A stretch of DNA of 64,000 nucleotides from assembly GCA_000310025.1 (NCBI GenBank), contig FN649758.1, forward strand, positions 4,217,534 through 4,281,533, read 5' to 3'. Of the stretch, positions 33,322 through 44,466 are shown piece by piece. The translations under genes were made by a program, and so were the position numbers. The notes under the pieces were generated by a model. The model saw only the letters and a program-made list of their open reading frames with translations. It was not told the DNA's origin and made no database searches. Source of the stretch: Ectocarpus siliculosus. Taxonomy: Eukaryota; Sar; Phaeophyceae; Ectocarpales; Ectocarpaceae. Every line of letters starts with the position of its first letter. Position 1 is the first letter of the stretch.

Positions 33322-34476
33322 TTGGCTCCAGGGCTATCAGCAGGTTCAGGACCCGGGACAGGCAGGACGGGACTTTGTTACCGACGTCTTGGCATGCAGC
33401 TCGTCGAGCACTCAGTTGCGTCTTCGTCTAGAAGGACTTACACGTCAGGCTTCAACTCTTGGTGCACGTTTCGCAGGCTGACGGAGAAGCCCAAGTTCCT
33501 AGGGCAACGTGCCGGGGACCTTCATGTGTGGGAGTTGATAGACTTCGTAGCCTGGTGTTTCGAGTCTGAGGGTAATCTAGCGAGTACAATATCCGGAAAA
33601 CTCACGGCTGTACAACATTTTCATAGGCTGGAAGCTTCTGTCGAGCTAGACTTGTCGTCTACGATGTTGAAATGTGCGCTAAGGGGGATTGCGAGGAACC
33701 ACGTGGCTGTGGGGACGATACGCCGTGTGCGCCTGCCTGTGTCTTGGCGTATGCTGCTGGACGGGGAAAGCGCAAGCCAGAACTGGGGGGAAGGGGGCAG
33801 AGTGATGTGGCTGTGTCTGTGCTTGTCCTATCTCTTTATCACACGGTCTGATGAGGTGTTCGCGAATGATGCGGGCAGGGTGCATGAGGCACACTGTCTT
33901 ACGAGGGCGGACGTAGCATTGTTTGCTGGCGAGACGCAATTAGTCTTTAGTCACTATCGTAGAGCAGACCGTGTCGAAATGAGGTTTAGAGGGCACAAGG
34001 CCGATCAAGAGCAGAAAGGAAACATACGGGTTCGTACGCGAGACGAAGTCACCGGACCGCAGTCAGGTGTGAGAGCACGCGGCGGCGCGGTGGCTCTTGT
34101 GGTGGAGCTGTTATCGTGTCATGCGACGTTGCCTGACTCCGCACCGTTGGCTTCGTACCGTAGTGGAAGAGCAGTGAGAGTAGTGAGGTATACTGCTGCC
34201 CTCCGTGCAGTCAGAGAAGTGGTAGCGAAGTCGGGGCGTAACCCCCAGGAGTACGCGTTGCACTCGTTGCGAATTGGAGGCGCGACGGCTCTTGCATCGG
34301 GCGGAGACATCGCAGAACGAGTGATTCAGAGAGAAGGGAAGTGGAGGTCGGATGCATACAAGCCGTACGCGCGAAACAATGTAGAGGATTCGCGGCGAGT
34401 GTCACGGAAACTTACAGACGGCAGTAGGATCGTATCGAGACAGCCGGGGGAGGGGACCGTCTGGGGGAACGGATAG
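33322..34476 (+). CDS. Tyrosine recombinase of YR element copy B (384 codons, intact)
   Basis: A DIRS/Ngaro-type tyrosine recombinase would integrate a double-stranded circular intermediate by strand exchange through a 3'-phosphotyrosine. Core-binding part: SSRRTYTSGFNSW near residues 35-47. Catalytic residues visible: Arg175 in LFITRSDEVF, a likely beta-hairpin Lys near 226 in FRGHKADQ, His314 and Arg317 in HSLRIGGAT, Trp341 in GKWRSDAY, and Tyr349 in KPYAR as nucleophile. All are present. The start at 33322 is the first ATG of the open frame; the conserved part begins later, so the true start may be the in-frame Met at residue 25. It lies 94 bp after the gag-like stop and ends 42 bp before B1. 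A Crypton recombinase is the alternative, but Cryptons lack split direct repeats. Confidence 0.88.
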   Translation: MAPGLSAGSGPGTGRTGLCYRRLGMQLVEHSVASSSRRTYTSGFNSWCTFRRLTEKPKFLGQRAGDLHVWELIDFVAWCFESEGNLASTISGKLTAVQHFHRLEASVELDLSSTMLKCALRGIARNHVAVGTIRRVRLPVSWRMLLDGESASQNWGEGGRVMWLCLCLSYLFITRSDEVFANDAGRVHEAHCLTRADVALFAGETQLVFSHYRRADRVEMRFRGHKADQEQKGNIRVRTRDEVTGPQSGVRARGGAVALVVELLSCHATLPDSAPLASYRSGRAVRVVRYTAALRAVREVVAKSGRNPQEYALHSLRIGGATALASGGDIAERVIQREGKWRSDAYKPYARNNVEDSRRVSRKLTDGSRIVSRQPGEGTVWGNG

Positions 34477-34518
34477 TTGACTTATTCGGTGGTCGTCCAG
34501 AAACTGACCTCGATGTGG

Positions 34519-35324
34519 GTGTTGTAGAATGGTGTGTACCATTTGAGGACTTGGTCAGTTTTGGGACTCCTGCGTTTGCAGTCGTAGTCCCCCGGCTAGT
34601 ATTTGTGGGGAGAGAGATGGATTTGTAAGAGTTGACGCCGGCCTTTGCAGCTAACGCGGCCGGAGAGACGATGAGCGTTTCGTGCGTCTCTCTCCCCAAC
34701 ACGTAGCCTAGAAACCGAAGAAATAATGAAGCAATTCGAAAGAAAACAAAATAAAAGGAAGGTTTGTTCGTCGAAGCAGATAGAATAAACTGGTGTTTAT
34801 TTTGTAACAGTCGAATTAGAATTTGGCTTCATTTTCTACCGGAAACCCAGGGTCACGGTGTTTGGAATTATTAGTCTATAGTTGGGGGTGTCATTCCGTG
34901 ATCGAGTCCACGCAGGGGCTGTAGCAAAGTCGGGTAACGTGTGACAGCTACAGAGCGCGTGAAGCAACGGAAGGACAGCAGCAGCCGCCTAACGCAGTAG
35001 CGGCGGCAGTTTAGAAAATCCCGCCCTCCCATCCCTTTTCTTTCGAAGGTGGGGGCATAAGTTCGGGAATATTCGGTATCTAGTCAGGTGTTGTAGAATG
35101 GTGTGTACCATTTGAGGACTTGGTCAGTTTTGGGACTCCTGCGTTTGCAGTCGTAGTCCCCCGGCTAGTATTTGTGGGGAGAGAGATGGATTTGTAAGAG
35201 TTGACGCCGGCCTTTGCAGCTAACGCGGCCGGAGAGACGATGAGCGTTTCGTGCGTCTCTCTCCCCAACACGTAGCCTAGAAACCGAAGAAATAATGAAG
35301 CAATTCGAAAGAAAACAAAATAAA
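34519..35324 (+). repeat. B1-A2-B2 terminal module of YR element copy B
   Basis: B1 34519-34755, A2 34756-35018, spacer 35019-35087, B2 35088-35324. Each part matches copy A. The end at 35324 is set by the resumed LINE sequence. Confidence 0.9.
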
Positions 35325-36050
35325 GTCTTCTCTAGTCTCTCGATACCACTTCCCGCCTTTCAACCTACTTGCTATGCCCCAGTACAGCCACCGTCTTCTC
35401 CTGGCTATTCCATGCCTCAAGCATAACCCTGTAGCTTTCCATCCACGTGTCCAACTCAGTCATGTACATTTCTCTACCCTTCCTTGTCGCCCAACACGGA
35501 CGTTTCCCAACAACATGAACCCGGTCTTCGCACTCTGCGCCGCATGCACATTTGAACTTGTCGTCTTCATTGTTTTCCTTCCCGAATCTTCGTCAACGTT
35601 CTCAAAGGCCGTTGTCCCCAGTCCTAATTTTGACCTTCGGGTTTGTTCCTTCATCCGTTGGTCCATGTAGGTACCTATTCCTTCTTTCAACATCAGTACA
35701 CATCATCTAGACCCTCCTCATCCTTGGATCCTTTTGTTAGATTGTGCTCTCTCTCGGCAAAGTTAGCAGATTTCTTGTTCTCGAACCCCTGCAGACTTAT
35801 ACCGTTCGTTTTCAATGAACCCGATACCTACCGTTCGTTTCCAATGTATCAACCTCATCGATTTTGAACTACTCCATACGTCATCCACAACCAACCTTAA
35901 TCCACTCCCTGCGTTGTTACCCCTAATCTTGTCTGTCCTCTTCGCCTCCCGAGCTTCTCTCGGTAACCTCTCCTCTCCCATATCGTACACCATATGGTAC
36001 TTCTTGCCATTTAGCTTCCTTTTACGCCACTTCCCGATCGTATGAGTTGG
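35325..36050 (-). mobile_element. LINE copy 1, C-terminal fragment of the RT protein, decayed
   Basis: Minus-strand frames carry the C-terminal zinc-knuckle region of a non-LTR retrotransposon (FKCACGAECEDRVHVV near 35560-35515), then EAWNSQEKTVAVLGH followed by a stop where copy 2 has Trp. Frameshifts separate the pieces. It aligns with copy 2 along its length. Its 3' tail lies at 28800-28969, on the other side of YR element copy B. Confidence 0.7.
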
Positions 36051-36065
36051 GTCTGAAGGGGGGGC

Positions 36066-36117
<52 letters not shown>

Positions 36118-36230
36118 GTTTTGGATGCCTTAGCGGTTAGACCATTGACCACGCGTCCTCGACAGGACGCAGCATTGCTGCCACAGGACCGATCACCGAT
36201 GGCCAATCGTTCGATCCTACTTCCCCGAAA
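36051..36230 (-). mobile_element. 3' tail of LINE copy 2 with (CT)n and hairpin
   Basis: A (CT)24-like microsatellite lies at 36069-36115. Next to it is a tail shared by three LINE copies: TTAGCGGTTAGACCATTGACC and the hairpin GCGTCCT-CGAC-AGGACGC (36153-36170), then CACAGGACCGATCACCGATGG. On the plus strand the block also resembles a tRNA, with a box-A-like CTTAGCGGTTAG and a box-B-like GTTCGATCC (36209-36217). Confidence 0.6.
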
Positions 36231-36905
36231 AGGTGGCTTAAAAATGTTTCCCCTAGTCTATCTATCCTATCGATATCAGTTCACGCCTTTTTAACCCATT
36301 TCCTATGCCCCAGTACAGCTACCGTCTTCTCCTGACTATTCCATGCCTCAAACATGTCTCGCACCTTTTCCTTGTACTTTTCCCAGCTCACCCTTGTGCG
36401 TTTCCCTCTCCTTCTTGTACAACGGACATTCCGCAACTACATGAACATGGTCTTCGCACTCGGAGACGCATTCGCATGTAGATTTGTCGTCTTCATCGTC
36501 TATGTTCCCAAGTCTTCGTCTACGTTCTCGAAGGCAAATGTCCCCAGTCCTAAATTTGACTTTCAGCTTTGTCCCTACATCCATTGGTCCATGTAGGTAA
36601 TCCTTGAACCCCATTCCTTCTTTCAACATTCCGTACGCATGCAGACCCTCCTTATCCTTGGTTTCTTTGGTTAGTGCATGTTCTTCTCTCTCGGCAAAAG
36701 CAACAGATAGATATCTTCTCCTTGAACCCTCTAGACCTTGCGTTTCCAGTGTATCGCCTTCGTCAATTTCGAACCCCTGCCATGCGTCATCTACAACATT
36801 AACCCACACTCCGTAGGTTGGTACCCCCATTCTTCTTGTTTGCCCAATTCGCCTCCTAAGCTGTTCTCGGCAACCTCTCCTCTCCCATACCGTACTTACA
36901 TACAT
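36231..36905 (-). mobile_element. LINE copy 2, C-terminal fragment of the RT protein
   Basis: An open minus-strand frame of 185 codons carries STCECVSECEDHVHVVAECPLY, the Cys/His knuckle found at the C-terminus of many non-LTR retrotransposon polyproteins, preceded by FRTGDICLRERRR. After one frameshift near 36375 the chain continues MFEAWNSQEKTVAVLGHRKW to a stop near 36270. The RT domain is missing, as expected for a 5'-truncated insertion. Confidence 0.7.
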
Positions 36906-37368
36906 GCGGTATTGCCGCGTCTAGGGGGGGGAAATACGACTATATTGTACACTTGCATCAGTAGTGTCTCGTGATGATTTCCACCCGGAAAGACCTGTGT
37001 CCTCTGCATAGGGCAATCGGTTGACACAGAAATAAGAACAAGAACCCCGTTTAAAATAGATAGTCTAGGTGGAAGCCTGCTCCAAATAAGAACTTGGCTA
37101 ATGAGAACATGTGCTCGGTTGGAAGCAACCACTAAGCGTCGAGCCTCAAGCTAAATAAGCGGTTCTTAAGTGGTGGCGCGTTCTGTACAGCAGTAGGACA
37201 GCATTAGTACGGCCGTCTGAGAGCATCTCGCCCCATACGTCCTTCTGTCCCGCGCTTCCGTCAGGCTTCTCCCCTTCGGACATATGCGAGAAAGTTGACC
37301 ATATTCTAAAGAAAGCTCAGACTCGGGGTTGTAAAACCATGTAGTAAAACTGGCCCCGCGGACCGTAC
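36906..37368. other. Sequence without a recognisable gene
   Basis: It contains a loosely repeated segment (ATAAGAACTTGG near 37087) related to 28555-28600. Otherwise nothing is recognised. Confidence 0.35.
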
Positions 37369-37675
37369 CTGGTTAACGAGGCCGTTAACGTCGGGCTTCA
37401 GCTCCACGAGTATTTCATCGAGAAGTTTCCGAACTCCACTGAGGGAACTGTGGCCTTAGGCGTCATGGCTTGGCGCACAGGGAAGCACGAGCCTTCTTAC
37501 GGTACGGGAATATTGCTGGTGATCGGAAAACCACCTGAAGAACATGTACGGTAGGTGTCATCACGTGGTCACGCCAATACATACACATGTTCCCGACGAA
37601 GTGGTGACCGCGTACCTGGCTGCTGGCGGTGCTGCCAGAAGCTTTGGCGATGAATGTGAACGAGGCGGGGTTCGT
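37369..37675 (-). pseudogene. Dead paralogue of the secreted-protein exon at 14158-14451
   Basis: The minus strand keeps the order of the 14.2 kb exon: a start region reading ACG instead of ATG (37675-37673) followed by NPASF, then ATVPSVEFGNFSM near the end, then a frameshift into LVELKPDVNGLVNQ and the same GTACGG donor position (after 37369). Start loss, frameshifts and an insertion of about 13 bp make it non-functional. The two copies lie 23 kb apart in the same orientation. Confidence 0.7.
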
Positions 37676-38363
37676 GTAAGTTTTGCCGAGAGAGTGAGAT
37701 ACATGAGTGTACGAGTGGAGTAGCGTCGTGCTGTTGTTAGCCTTTTAGCAAGAGTGTTGCAGGTTGTGAAAAAAACACCAATCCTGACAGTCTCACCGTC
37801 GTGGCATGTACCCTCCGTACATCTACATGTAGATTTCTTACGATACCACGCCCCCCTGCTTCAAGGCTCGATTGCTCGGACTGGATTATTCCACGAAGGG
37901 AACTCCAATAAATCAAACGATACGTTTTCGGAAAGTTCTTGACCAGACGGCTTTGACTGCTCCGTTTTCGGCGTTGCCGCTCTTTGATCGTGGAGAAATT
38001 TGAGCTTGGAGAATCGGTGCAGGGGGTGGGACTTTTCGTCACCTACGAATATGTACTCGGTACAGCAGCAGCAAGGTCCAGCATTTGATGGTCGGTATGC
38101 ATGTCTCAACACTGTTTTCAAAAATGAATTCAACGACGCGACCAACGCGGAACCTCATCTGATTACGGTACACGTAATTCGTGATGTTCTGCTATGTTAC
38201 GGTTCGACGAAATGAAGCGGAAACGGCCGTGAACGTGGGTGGGGCGTGTTGCGAACTGCTGTATATCGTACCTACAGAGTTGTGAACCCACACCCACAAT
38301 CGACAGGAGTAGGGAGCCAGCGCCACCCCTCAGTTCTAAAGAGTCCTTTTCAGGACCGGGTGA

Positions 38364-39791
38364 GTTTGGCCCATCCTCCCACCAATCGATGAGTTCATGT
38401 GTACCGAGAACACCTGTAGCACTTTTGTTTGGAGAGGCCCAGGGTACCCTGAGCACGACGCTGGCGGATCATGCTCGTGCGTGTGCGACGACGGCACCTG
38501 GTCCAACCGCAACATCCTCGGGCGCGCATCGTGTGTGCCGGTGGTGGTGCACACTGTTTTCGCTGGGGCTGGGCTGGCTGTTTCCGTGGCAGTCCTCTGC
38601 CATGCGATCTACCACCTTAGCAGACAGGTATGTATCATGTACAGTTAGTACAGTCGGTGACAGGCGCGCGCTGAACGATTATAATAGTCTAGCAATACGA
38701 CTGTCAGTCGTCCCACGAGAGGGGGTTGTTGAAGTGGTCGTTGTTGTTGCTTCATCGTTCCGTTGGTTCTCCGCTCAGCACCTTCCACTACTTTGATCTC
38801 CGCGAACGGCATATCCCGATAGCATTGGTGAGGCCACCGTGTAGGTTCCTACAATGAGCATCAAATTTCCCCCTCTTGCCTGTGAACCATGTCAAGTAGT
38901 CTTGTGTTCCATGGGAAACCACTAGAGGACATGATGGAGCGGGGACACTGCTGTTGGATGTACTCACAGCATTGACAGATTATTGCAACCGAGGAATGTT
39001 CCTAGAAGATGGAGCGGGGAATTTTGGGGGTTCCGCAGTTGTAATAAATTGGGGGAATGGTGGTACCATCTTTGCCACATATTCTTGTTTTCTGGATATG
39101 CGTGTCTGCAACGGTGTTGGCCACGTGCCCTTGATTAATTCATCTTCTTTTTTCCCGGCTATCACACCCTGGGCTATCACGCCCGTGCCCATACTACCTA
39201 TCCACCAGCTATCACGCTGCCAGGTTTTCACGCCTCTAGGCTATCACGCCATCACAACAGCTATCACAGCACCAGCGTCAACACATCAGAGCTATCACGC
39301 TCCGGAACATCATAGATGCGGTGGGTTACCACACCCGTGGGCAGTTTACTGTATTTTATCGTTGCCGGCAAACTCGCCGCGCGGTTCTTTTATTTTTGCC
39401 GTCTACAACTGCGCCGGGCGCACCAAGCCACCCAACAGACACATCCCCTGCCCTACAGTAGACTTGTATACTTGTGCGATGCGTCCAAGGCAGCTAAGGT
39501 GTAGGCTGTGTAGACCAGCAGTTCGAGGGGTGAGGGCTGGTGACGGCGCGTATGACATGGTTTGCATGCAGCATGGATCGTGAATGGTGCGGACCCAGAT
39601 TAATAATGGGACTGTTCAACCGCAGCTTCAGCCTTCCGACAGCACGCCCCTAGCAACAGACCCGGGCGTGCCAACGCGCATGTCCATGCACATCACGTCT
39701 TCGAACTGATTTCCAATAACGCAACACCGTTTTTCGCACAGGGCTTGTTTAACGCCGTGTCGCCCGGTTCGTCTTGATTTAGAGTTGTTGC

Positions 39792-39823
<32 letters not shown>

Positions 39824-42800
39824 ATGTCTTCGAACCGTTCCATTCTCTCTCCCCAGTATATCTGTCCGTACTACAGTCTAACACTTGACGGGGTCGATTC
39901 CCGTGGTCACAGGCTAACTTACCCAAAAAATGAAGTATACGAAAATAAATGAACCCGAAGGGTCCGAAAGCAAATAAAAGTCAACGACAGAGAGTCTAGG
40001 CCACTCCGCTCGCCTCTGCACGCTATGCGAGGTAACCCTAGATTGGAACAAAAGAGAGATAAAGAAACAGAAACAGAAACAGAAAAAGAAAAAGAAAAAG
40101 AAACAGAAGAGAGCAGATGGAGAGAAGGGAAAGAGAAGGAAAAAGGCACAGACACAGAAAGACACACGCCGTAACCACAGACAACAAACAAACAGAACAA
40201 CACATTACAACACAACACAAAACAGATCACCCGAGCCAGCCAATGCACGTCATCGCTCGCGGACGGGTTGGTGCAATGGTGCAGTGCCGCGGGCGGGGGT
40301 GGTGTACTCATAGTCGTGCATGCCGTAGTCGTTAGACCATTGACCTCGCATCCGTACAAAGCCGAGACGGAGCACGCCGGGTTCTCACAGGACCAGGCTC
40401 TCTCATCACCAAGCGCGAAGCGCCGTGAGGTATTCGACGATTCGCATGAAGGGTGCCCTGCATCTTGCTAAGGGTGTTCGGCATCTTGTGCTTACTTCCT
40501 TGCGTACGGATGACAGCTGCGTATGACTTAATTTATTTTCTGGTGCTTTCACTTCCAGATACAGTTTTAGCACTGTGAAACTGCCTCGAGGATGCTTGAC
40601 CATTTTAACACAACGTGGTGCGATCATCCCCCTTGCGCGGAGTGAGGGTTCTCCACCCCGCACAACATGATCCATTCGACCAACATGGTTACCGCAAAAA
40701 AATAAAAAAAAAGGGAAAAAAAAAACGGTAACCTGGTTGCCGAGTTCACGAAGTGAATTGGCTTGTTTTATAACGTCGTTGCCAAGCGATGAAAATCCAA
40801 TCCCGATGGCAAACACCGAGGGGGGAGAAGTGCCGCGGGGGAGGGGAGATAAGTCAAGCAAGGGGTTCAATTCGGCACAGTGTTTCGCGCCACTCGGTCC
40901 GCCGCGTTTCCTGTCTTTCCTCGCCGTCTCGTCCGCCTGATGTACCCATCCCGCCCCCGTGGTTGTTGCCGTGTCCATGTTGTTGCCGGGCTTTTTGTTT
41001 CGTTTGAGCGCTCGTTGTCGGCTAGCCTCCTCTTCCTTCTTGTGCCAGGAGGCCATGAACCTCTTTGCTCCCTGCAGTACCCCTGCATGCCACGGTACCC
41101 CCCGGTCCACCTTGGCTGCTTCCACCCAAGTTTTTTCCGGGGCTCCGAAGAAGCATGGCTCGGCGTCCGTAGATTCGTGCTCTGCTTCGAACATCTTGAG
41201 GTCATCCTCCAGGCACATCTGCCAGTTTTGCTCCGGTTTCCCCCTGCCTGGGTCCTCCCCCCCCACCAGCTCGCCAAGCATCCTCCGTTTCGGGAGTCGT
41301 TCGTCTGGCTGCCTTGCCAGCGTTCTCGCGAACAGCAGGCGCCGATGCCGAATCGTGGTTTCCACGCTGTGGCACCCTACCCTCTTCAGGGTCTGGGCGT
41401 AGGAAAGCTGCCAGTAGGTGCTAGTGGAATATTTTTTCCCATACTTGTAGTTGATCCGAGACAAGGAGACTGCGTGATATACTCTGGTATAGGCACGTCC
41501 ACAGACCGCTGCTCTGTGCTACAACGCGATGAGTGTATCCTGCGGAACATTTCTCAACTGGTCTTATGCATAGCGTGTGTGATCGCTGGGTGCTATGTTT
41601 GTTCTGTGGTCGTCGAATTCGGTCAACATCAAGCAGGAGGTGGTGATGTGTCCTTATGTGGCTCTGGTTGATTGAGAAGCAGACAAGACACCACCAGTAC
41701 AACAGCGGGATCTAAACTTGCAGGGTTTACTCGTTAGTTTTTCCACGATGAAAGTACCACCGTGGTGGACGGTGGTATGCGTATACCGCCCGGTTTCGGC
41801 AGTTTTCTTCTATTATCACCTCCGCCATAATCGTTTCCATAATCGTTTCCTCCAACAAACGCAAATACCGCCCACCACCCAAAACTACCCTCATAGAATA
41901 AAAGAGTTACCGCAATAGTTTCTGTTTCACCGAGGTCGCTTCAGTCGTTACTGCCGAAAAAGGCCAAAAACATCACCTACTACCGCCAAAACTAGGAGCA
42001 CCATATGGCGATACCGCCGAAACCGTTACCGCCATACTCGTACATAACCGCCGATGGGAAAGTAACCAATGGGTTGGGTGGGCAAAGGCCTCGTCTCGTC
42101 CACTGCACGAGCAAAATAAATCAGGGGGTCGAGTCCCATGCGCTTTGTTCGTTTCTACTTCTCGTTGTTACCTCGACATTTGACGTCTAAAAGTTACAAT
42201 CAATCATGTAAATGCCAATACAAAGTTTCGAAGTACGTGTACAGGGTTGCCCGTCGGCGAAGAAGTTTGCATTTCGTTCCGGCGCCGTAATGTGGTACCA
42301 CAATTGCGGGCTTGCTTGGTTTGGTGTCGCTTGGATCCGTGGAAACATGAATGGCGCTCAATGCCGCCGTGAAACTACTGCCCTGGTGGGCGGTACCAGA
42401 ATACCGCCGGTTTACCGCTGGTTATGGCTTTACCACCTCCGCCAAAGTCGTTATCGACAAAAAACGAAAATACCGCCTACTGCCAAAAGTCACCGCCTTA
42501 TGGCACTATCGCAGAAACATTGCGGTCGTTGTTACCTACTCCGCCAAAGTCTATACCGCCAAAAAACGCAACACCGCCTACCATCGAAGCCATTGCCGCC
42601 ACACGGCGTTACCGAGGAAAAGCTAACTTCATTCTTAGGTAAAACCGCCTCCGCCCAAGTCGTTTCCGACCAAAAACGGAATACCGCCTACCGCCTGAAA
42701 GTTACCACCCTATTGCACTGCCACCCGATGATGGGTTCGCCTTTTCGAACAAGGCGCCGATTCTGTCCTGGAACACTTGGGCTACGGCCGTAGCAAAGAC

Positions 42801-44466
42801 GAGCGCTACCAGAAAAACATCCTCATTCAGTATCGCACGAAATACCAATATCTAACCACGCACCGTCATTCACAATACGTTTCCTAACTATCGAATTCCT
42901 CTGTATGTACGTACACACCGTACATACCTCCCCCGCGGTTGTTGCTCTCTTGCTCCCTTTCTGTCTCTCACCTTGCGACGCTATTCGAGCAGATCAAGTA
43001 TCATTCCCAACGTACATCAGCTTCGACCTCACCGGTTGAACGGTGCCGCCGGCAACTCCATACTACGACGATCACTGCGTCCACCCTCAACATCTGCTAC
43101 TTCTCCCTGGTGCTTGGAAACATCCGGTGGTTATCTGTTGTGGTGCTGATGATGAATGGGATCCCCAACTGTATCGGAGGCGTCGTCTTCACAAGCCGAA
43201 TGTGGATGTATACGTTGAGTAACACGCATGATGAAATGGAGGTTGCAGCCTGTCGTGCATGGGGGGGATTGCGCCAGGGATACATCAGTCGTGAAACGCA
43301 ACGATTAAGGTGTTTTACGAGAGTACGTAACCCTTCCAGACCATTGACTAGACCTGTAACTTTGTCGGTCCAGCGATTGGACGGGAGACTGAAAAATATC
43401 CCTCTCACTGCGCTTCCAACCACATCGATACCCTCAACAACGCCTTTCCCTTCATCGGCACCGTGCACTTGTCGCGTTTGTCTCTAGGAATGATCCTCGA
43501 CTCATGAGGGAAAGCCCGGATATATTCGCACTATCCACCTGGCTTGAGCGTCCACGAGGGCACATTGCGGCAGGATGCACAATGTCGATCGGTCCGAGTA
43601 TCGCGACGATTTTCGCGTTGGCAAACAATACGGAATTGGCCGCGCGCTTCGTTGCACTTGGAGGTTGGTCAAGAAGGAAGCGAATCATTTGCCGTGTTGA
43701 CAGTCCCAAAGCAAGCCTATCATGCATGGAGTTCGACGGAAAAGTGTTGCTTTGCTTGGGTCCTTGTTCGTGAAACAGAGCTAACTGCCACAACAACGCG
43801 TCATATCTCAGTGCGTCCTTGTTGGCTCGGGTCTACTTCGCAAAGGGTGTGGAGACCCTTTGGATGTAACACCGGTGTGGGCTGCAATACTTTGCCCGCA
43901 TTATTATTCCCCCTTCCCTGACGAAGAAACCCATTGTCCTCTTTCCCCCAACTGGATTAATCGCAGGCGTTTTCGTGAGCAATCTAATCCTAGTCGTCTT
44001 CTGGGTGTGCGGGAGGTCGCTGATGAGTGCCATCGACAATTCTCTGCAGTTGCAGACGGCATCATTCCAATCGGTGGGGAAAGCAGAAGGTCAGAATTGT
44101 GGCGCGGGACACCGGACCCTGGTGGAAGCGAAGAAGAAGGTCAGGCGTATGGTGATGGTGACTGCAAGCCTGCTTTTTCCAGCTATGACAATGGGATCGC
44201 TTGGCGCCTTCACCCCTTACGGGGTCAGGGCGCCGCTCCTCGTGTATGGCGTACCCTTCGCCCTCGTGCCGCAAATCTGGTTAAGCATGAATGTTCAGCT
44301 GCACTCCAAGAGAAGTCATCTGCGTCCCGGCCCCAACCGAAACATATTGTCAGCCTGGACTAGCGGCCATTTGGCCTCGGCAGCGTTGTCTCGCAGGCCA
44401 CGTTCATTCGCCCGCCATCAGCAGCAGCACGTGGTTCCTACGCAAGGGCCTGTGTCGCTGCCCTGA
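38364..44466 (+). CDS. Cysteine-rich polytopic membrane protein, multi-exon, copy 1
   Basis: Exons seen: to 38627 (start uncertain), 42993-43218, 43488-43663, 43967-44466. The first has a Cys-rich segment (CTENTCSTFVW, GGSCSCVCDDGTW) and a transmembrane helix (VHTVFAGAGLAVSVAVLCHA), ending CAG|GTATGT. The second adds a helix (LGNIRWLSVVVLMMNGI) and MWMYTL. The third has ESPDIFALSTWLERPR. The last has SNLILVVFWVCGRSLM, a Lys/Arg-rich loop (VEAKKKVRR), a helix pair and a tail SAWTSG...SFARHQ ending at 44464-44466. Phases join exons 1-2 and 3-4; a further small exon seems needed between 2 and 3. The layout resembles a multi-pass receptor, but I recognise no family. Copy 2 at 56.8-60.6 kb conserves the protein better than silent sites, supporting the exons. 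A LINE fragment sits in intron 1. Confidence 0.6.
38628..40289. other. Intron 1 of the membrane-protein gene with simple repeats
   Basis: Six or so GCTATCAC strings recur at 39158-39304 in units of about 15-35 bp. A (GTT)n tract lies at 39788-39815, and purine-rich GAAACA/GAAAAA repeats at 40060-40110. A 209-codon open frame (38954-39583) runs through the GCTATCAC repeats and is not convincing as a gene. Confidence 0.45.
40290..41464 (-). mobile_element. LINE copy 3, C-terminal fragment of a second LINE family
   Basis: The minus-strand frame from 41464 encodes ETTIRHRRLLFARTLARQPD, ERLPKRRMLGEL, GRGKPEQNWQMCLEDDLKMF and DRGVPWHAGV, the pattern at the C-terminus of many RTE/Jockey-like non-LTR retrotransposons. 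The first 160-190 codons are convincing; the open frame beyond (to 40406) is probably 3' UTR. The tail (40400-40290) carries a relative of the GGTCAATGGTCTAAC block of LINE copies 1 and 2. The fragment is 5'-truncated and lies in intron 1 of the membrane-protein gene. Confidence 0.7.
41465..42992. repeat. Two degenerate ACCGCC-rich arrays within intron 1
   Basis: At 41775-42050 and 42395-42730 short strings TACCGCC, CCGCCAAA and GTTACCGCC recur irregularly. A fuller unit, CCTCCGCCAAAGTCGTTATC followed by a AAAAACGAAAATACCGCC-like part, recurs in worn form about every 45-110 bp. The two arrays are separated by about 340 bp of unrelated sequence. No gene is seen. Confidence 0.5.

Larger units (their letters stand above)
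28970..35324 (+). mobile_element. YR retroelement copy B, with intact recombinase, nested in a LINE
   Basis: It has the same structure as copy A: A1 (28970-29232), leader, stem-loop array (30556-31960), gag-like region (32278-33228), recombinase (33322-34476), B1 (34519-34755), A2 (34756-35018), 69-bp spacer, B2 (35088-35324). The ends are fixed by the interrupted LINE on both sides: left flank ...CTCAATA, right flank GTCTTCTCTAG. The array is shorter than in copy A and the leader has an extra local duplication. Copy and array differences with near-identity elsewhere indicate recent activity, presumably with RT supplied by another element. The recombinase frame is open throughout. Confidence 0.88.

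Noticed and set aside
38239-38796. 185-codon plus-strand frame overlapping the Cys-rich exon
   Set aside because: The alternative frame with the transmembrane helix shows synonymous differences against the copy at 56.8-57.1 kb, while this one does not.
40406-40880. C-terminal half of the 352-codon LINE frame
   Set aside because: Only the first 160-190 codons resemble LINE proteins; the rest includes a homopolymer-derived Phe run and looks like 3' UTR left open by chance.
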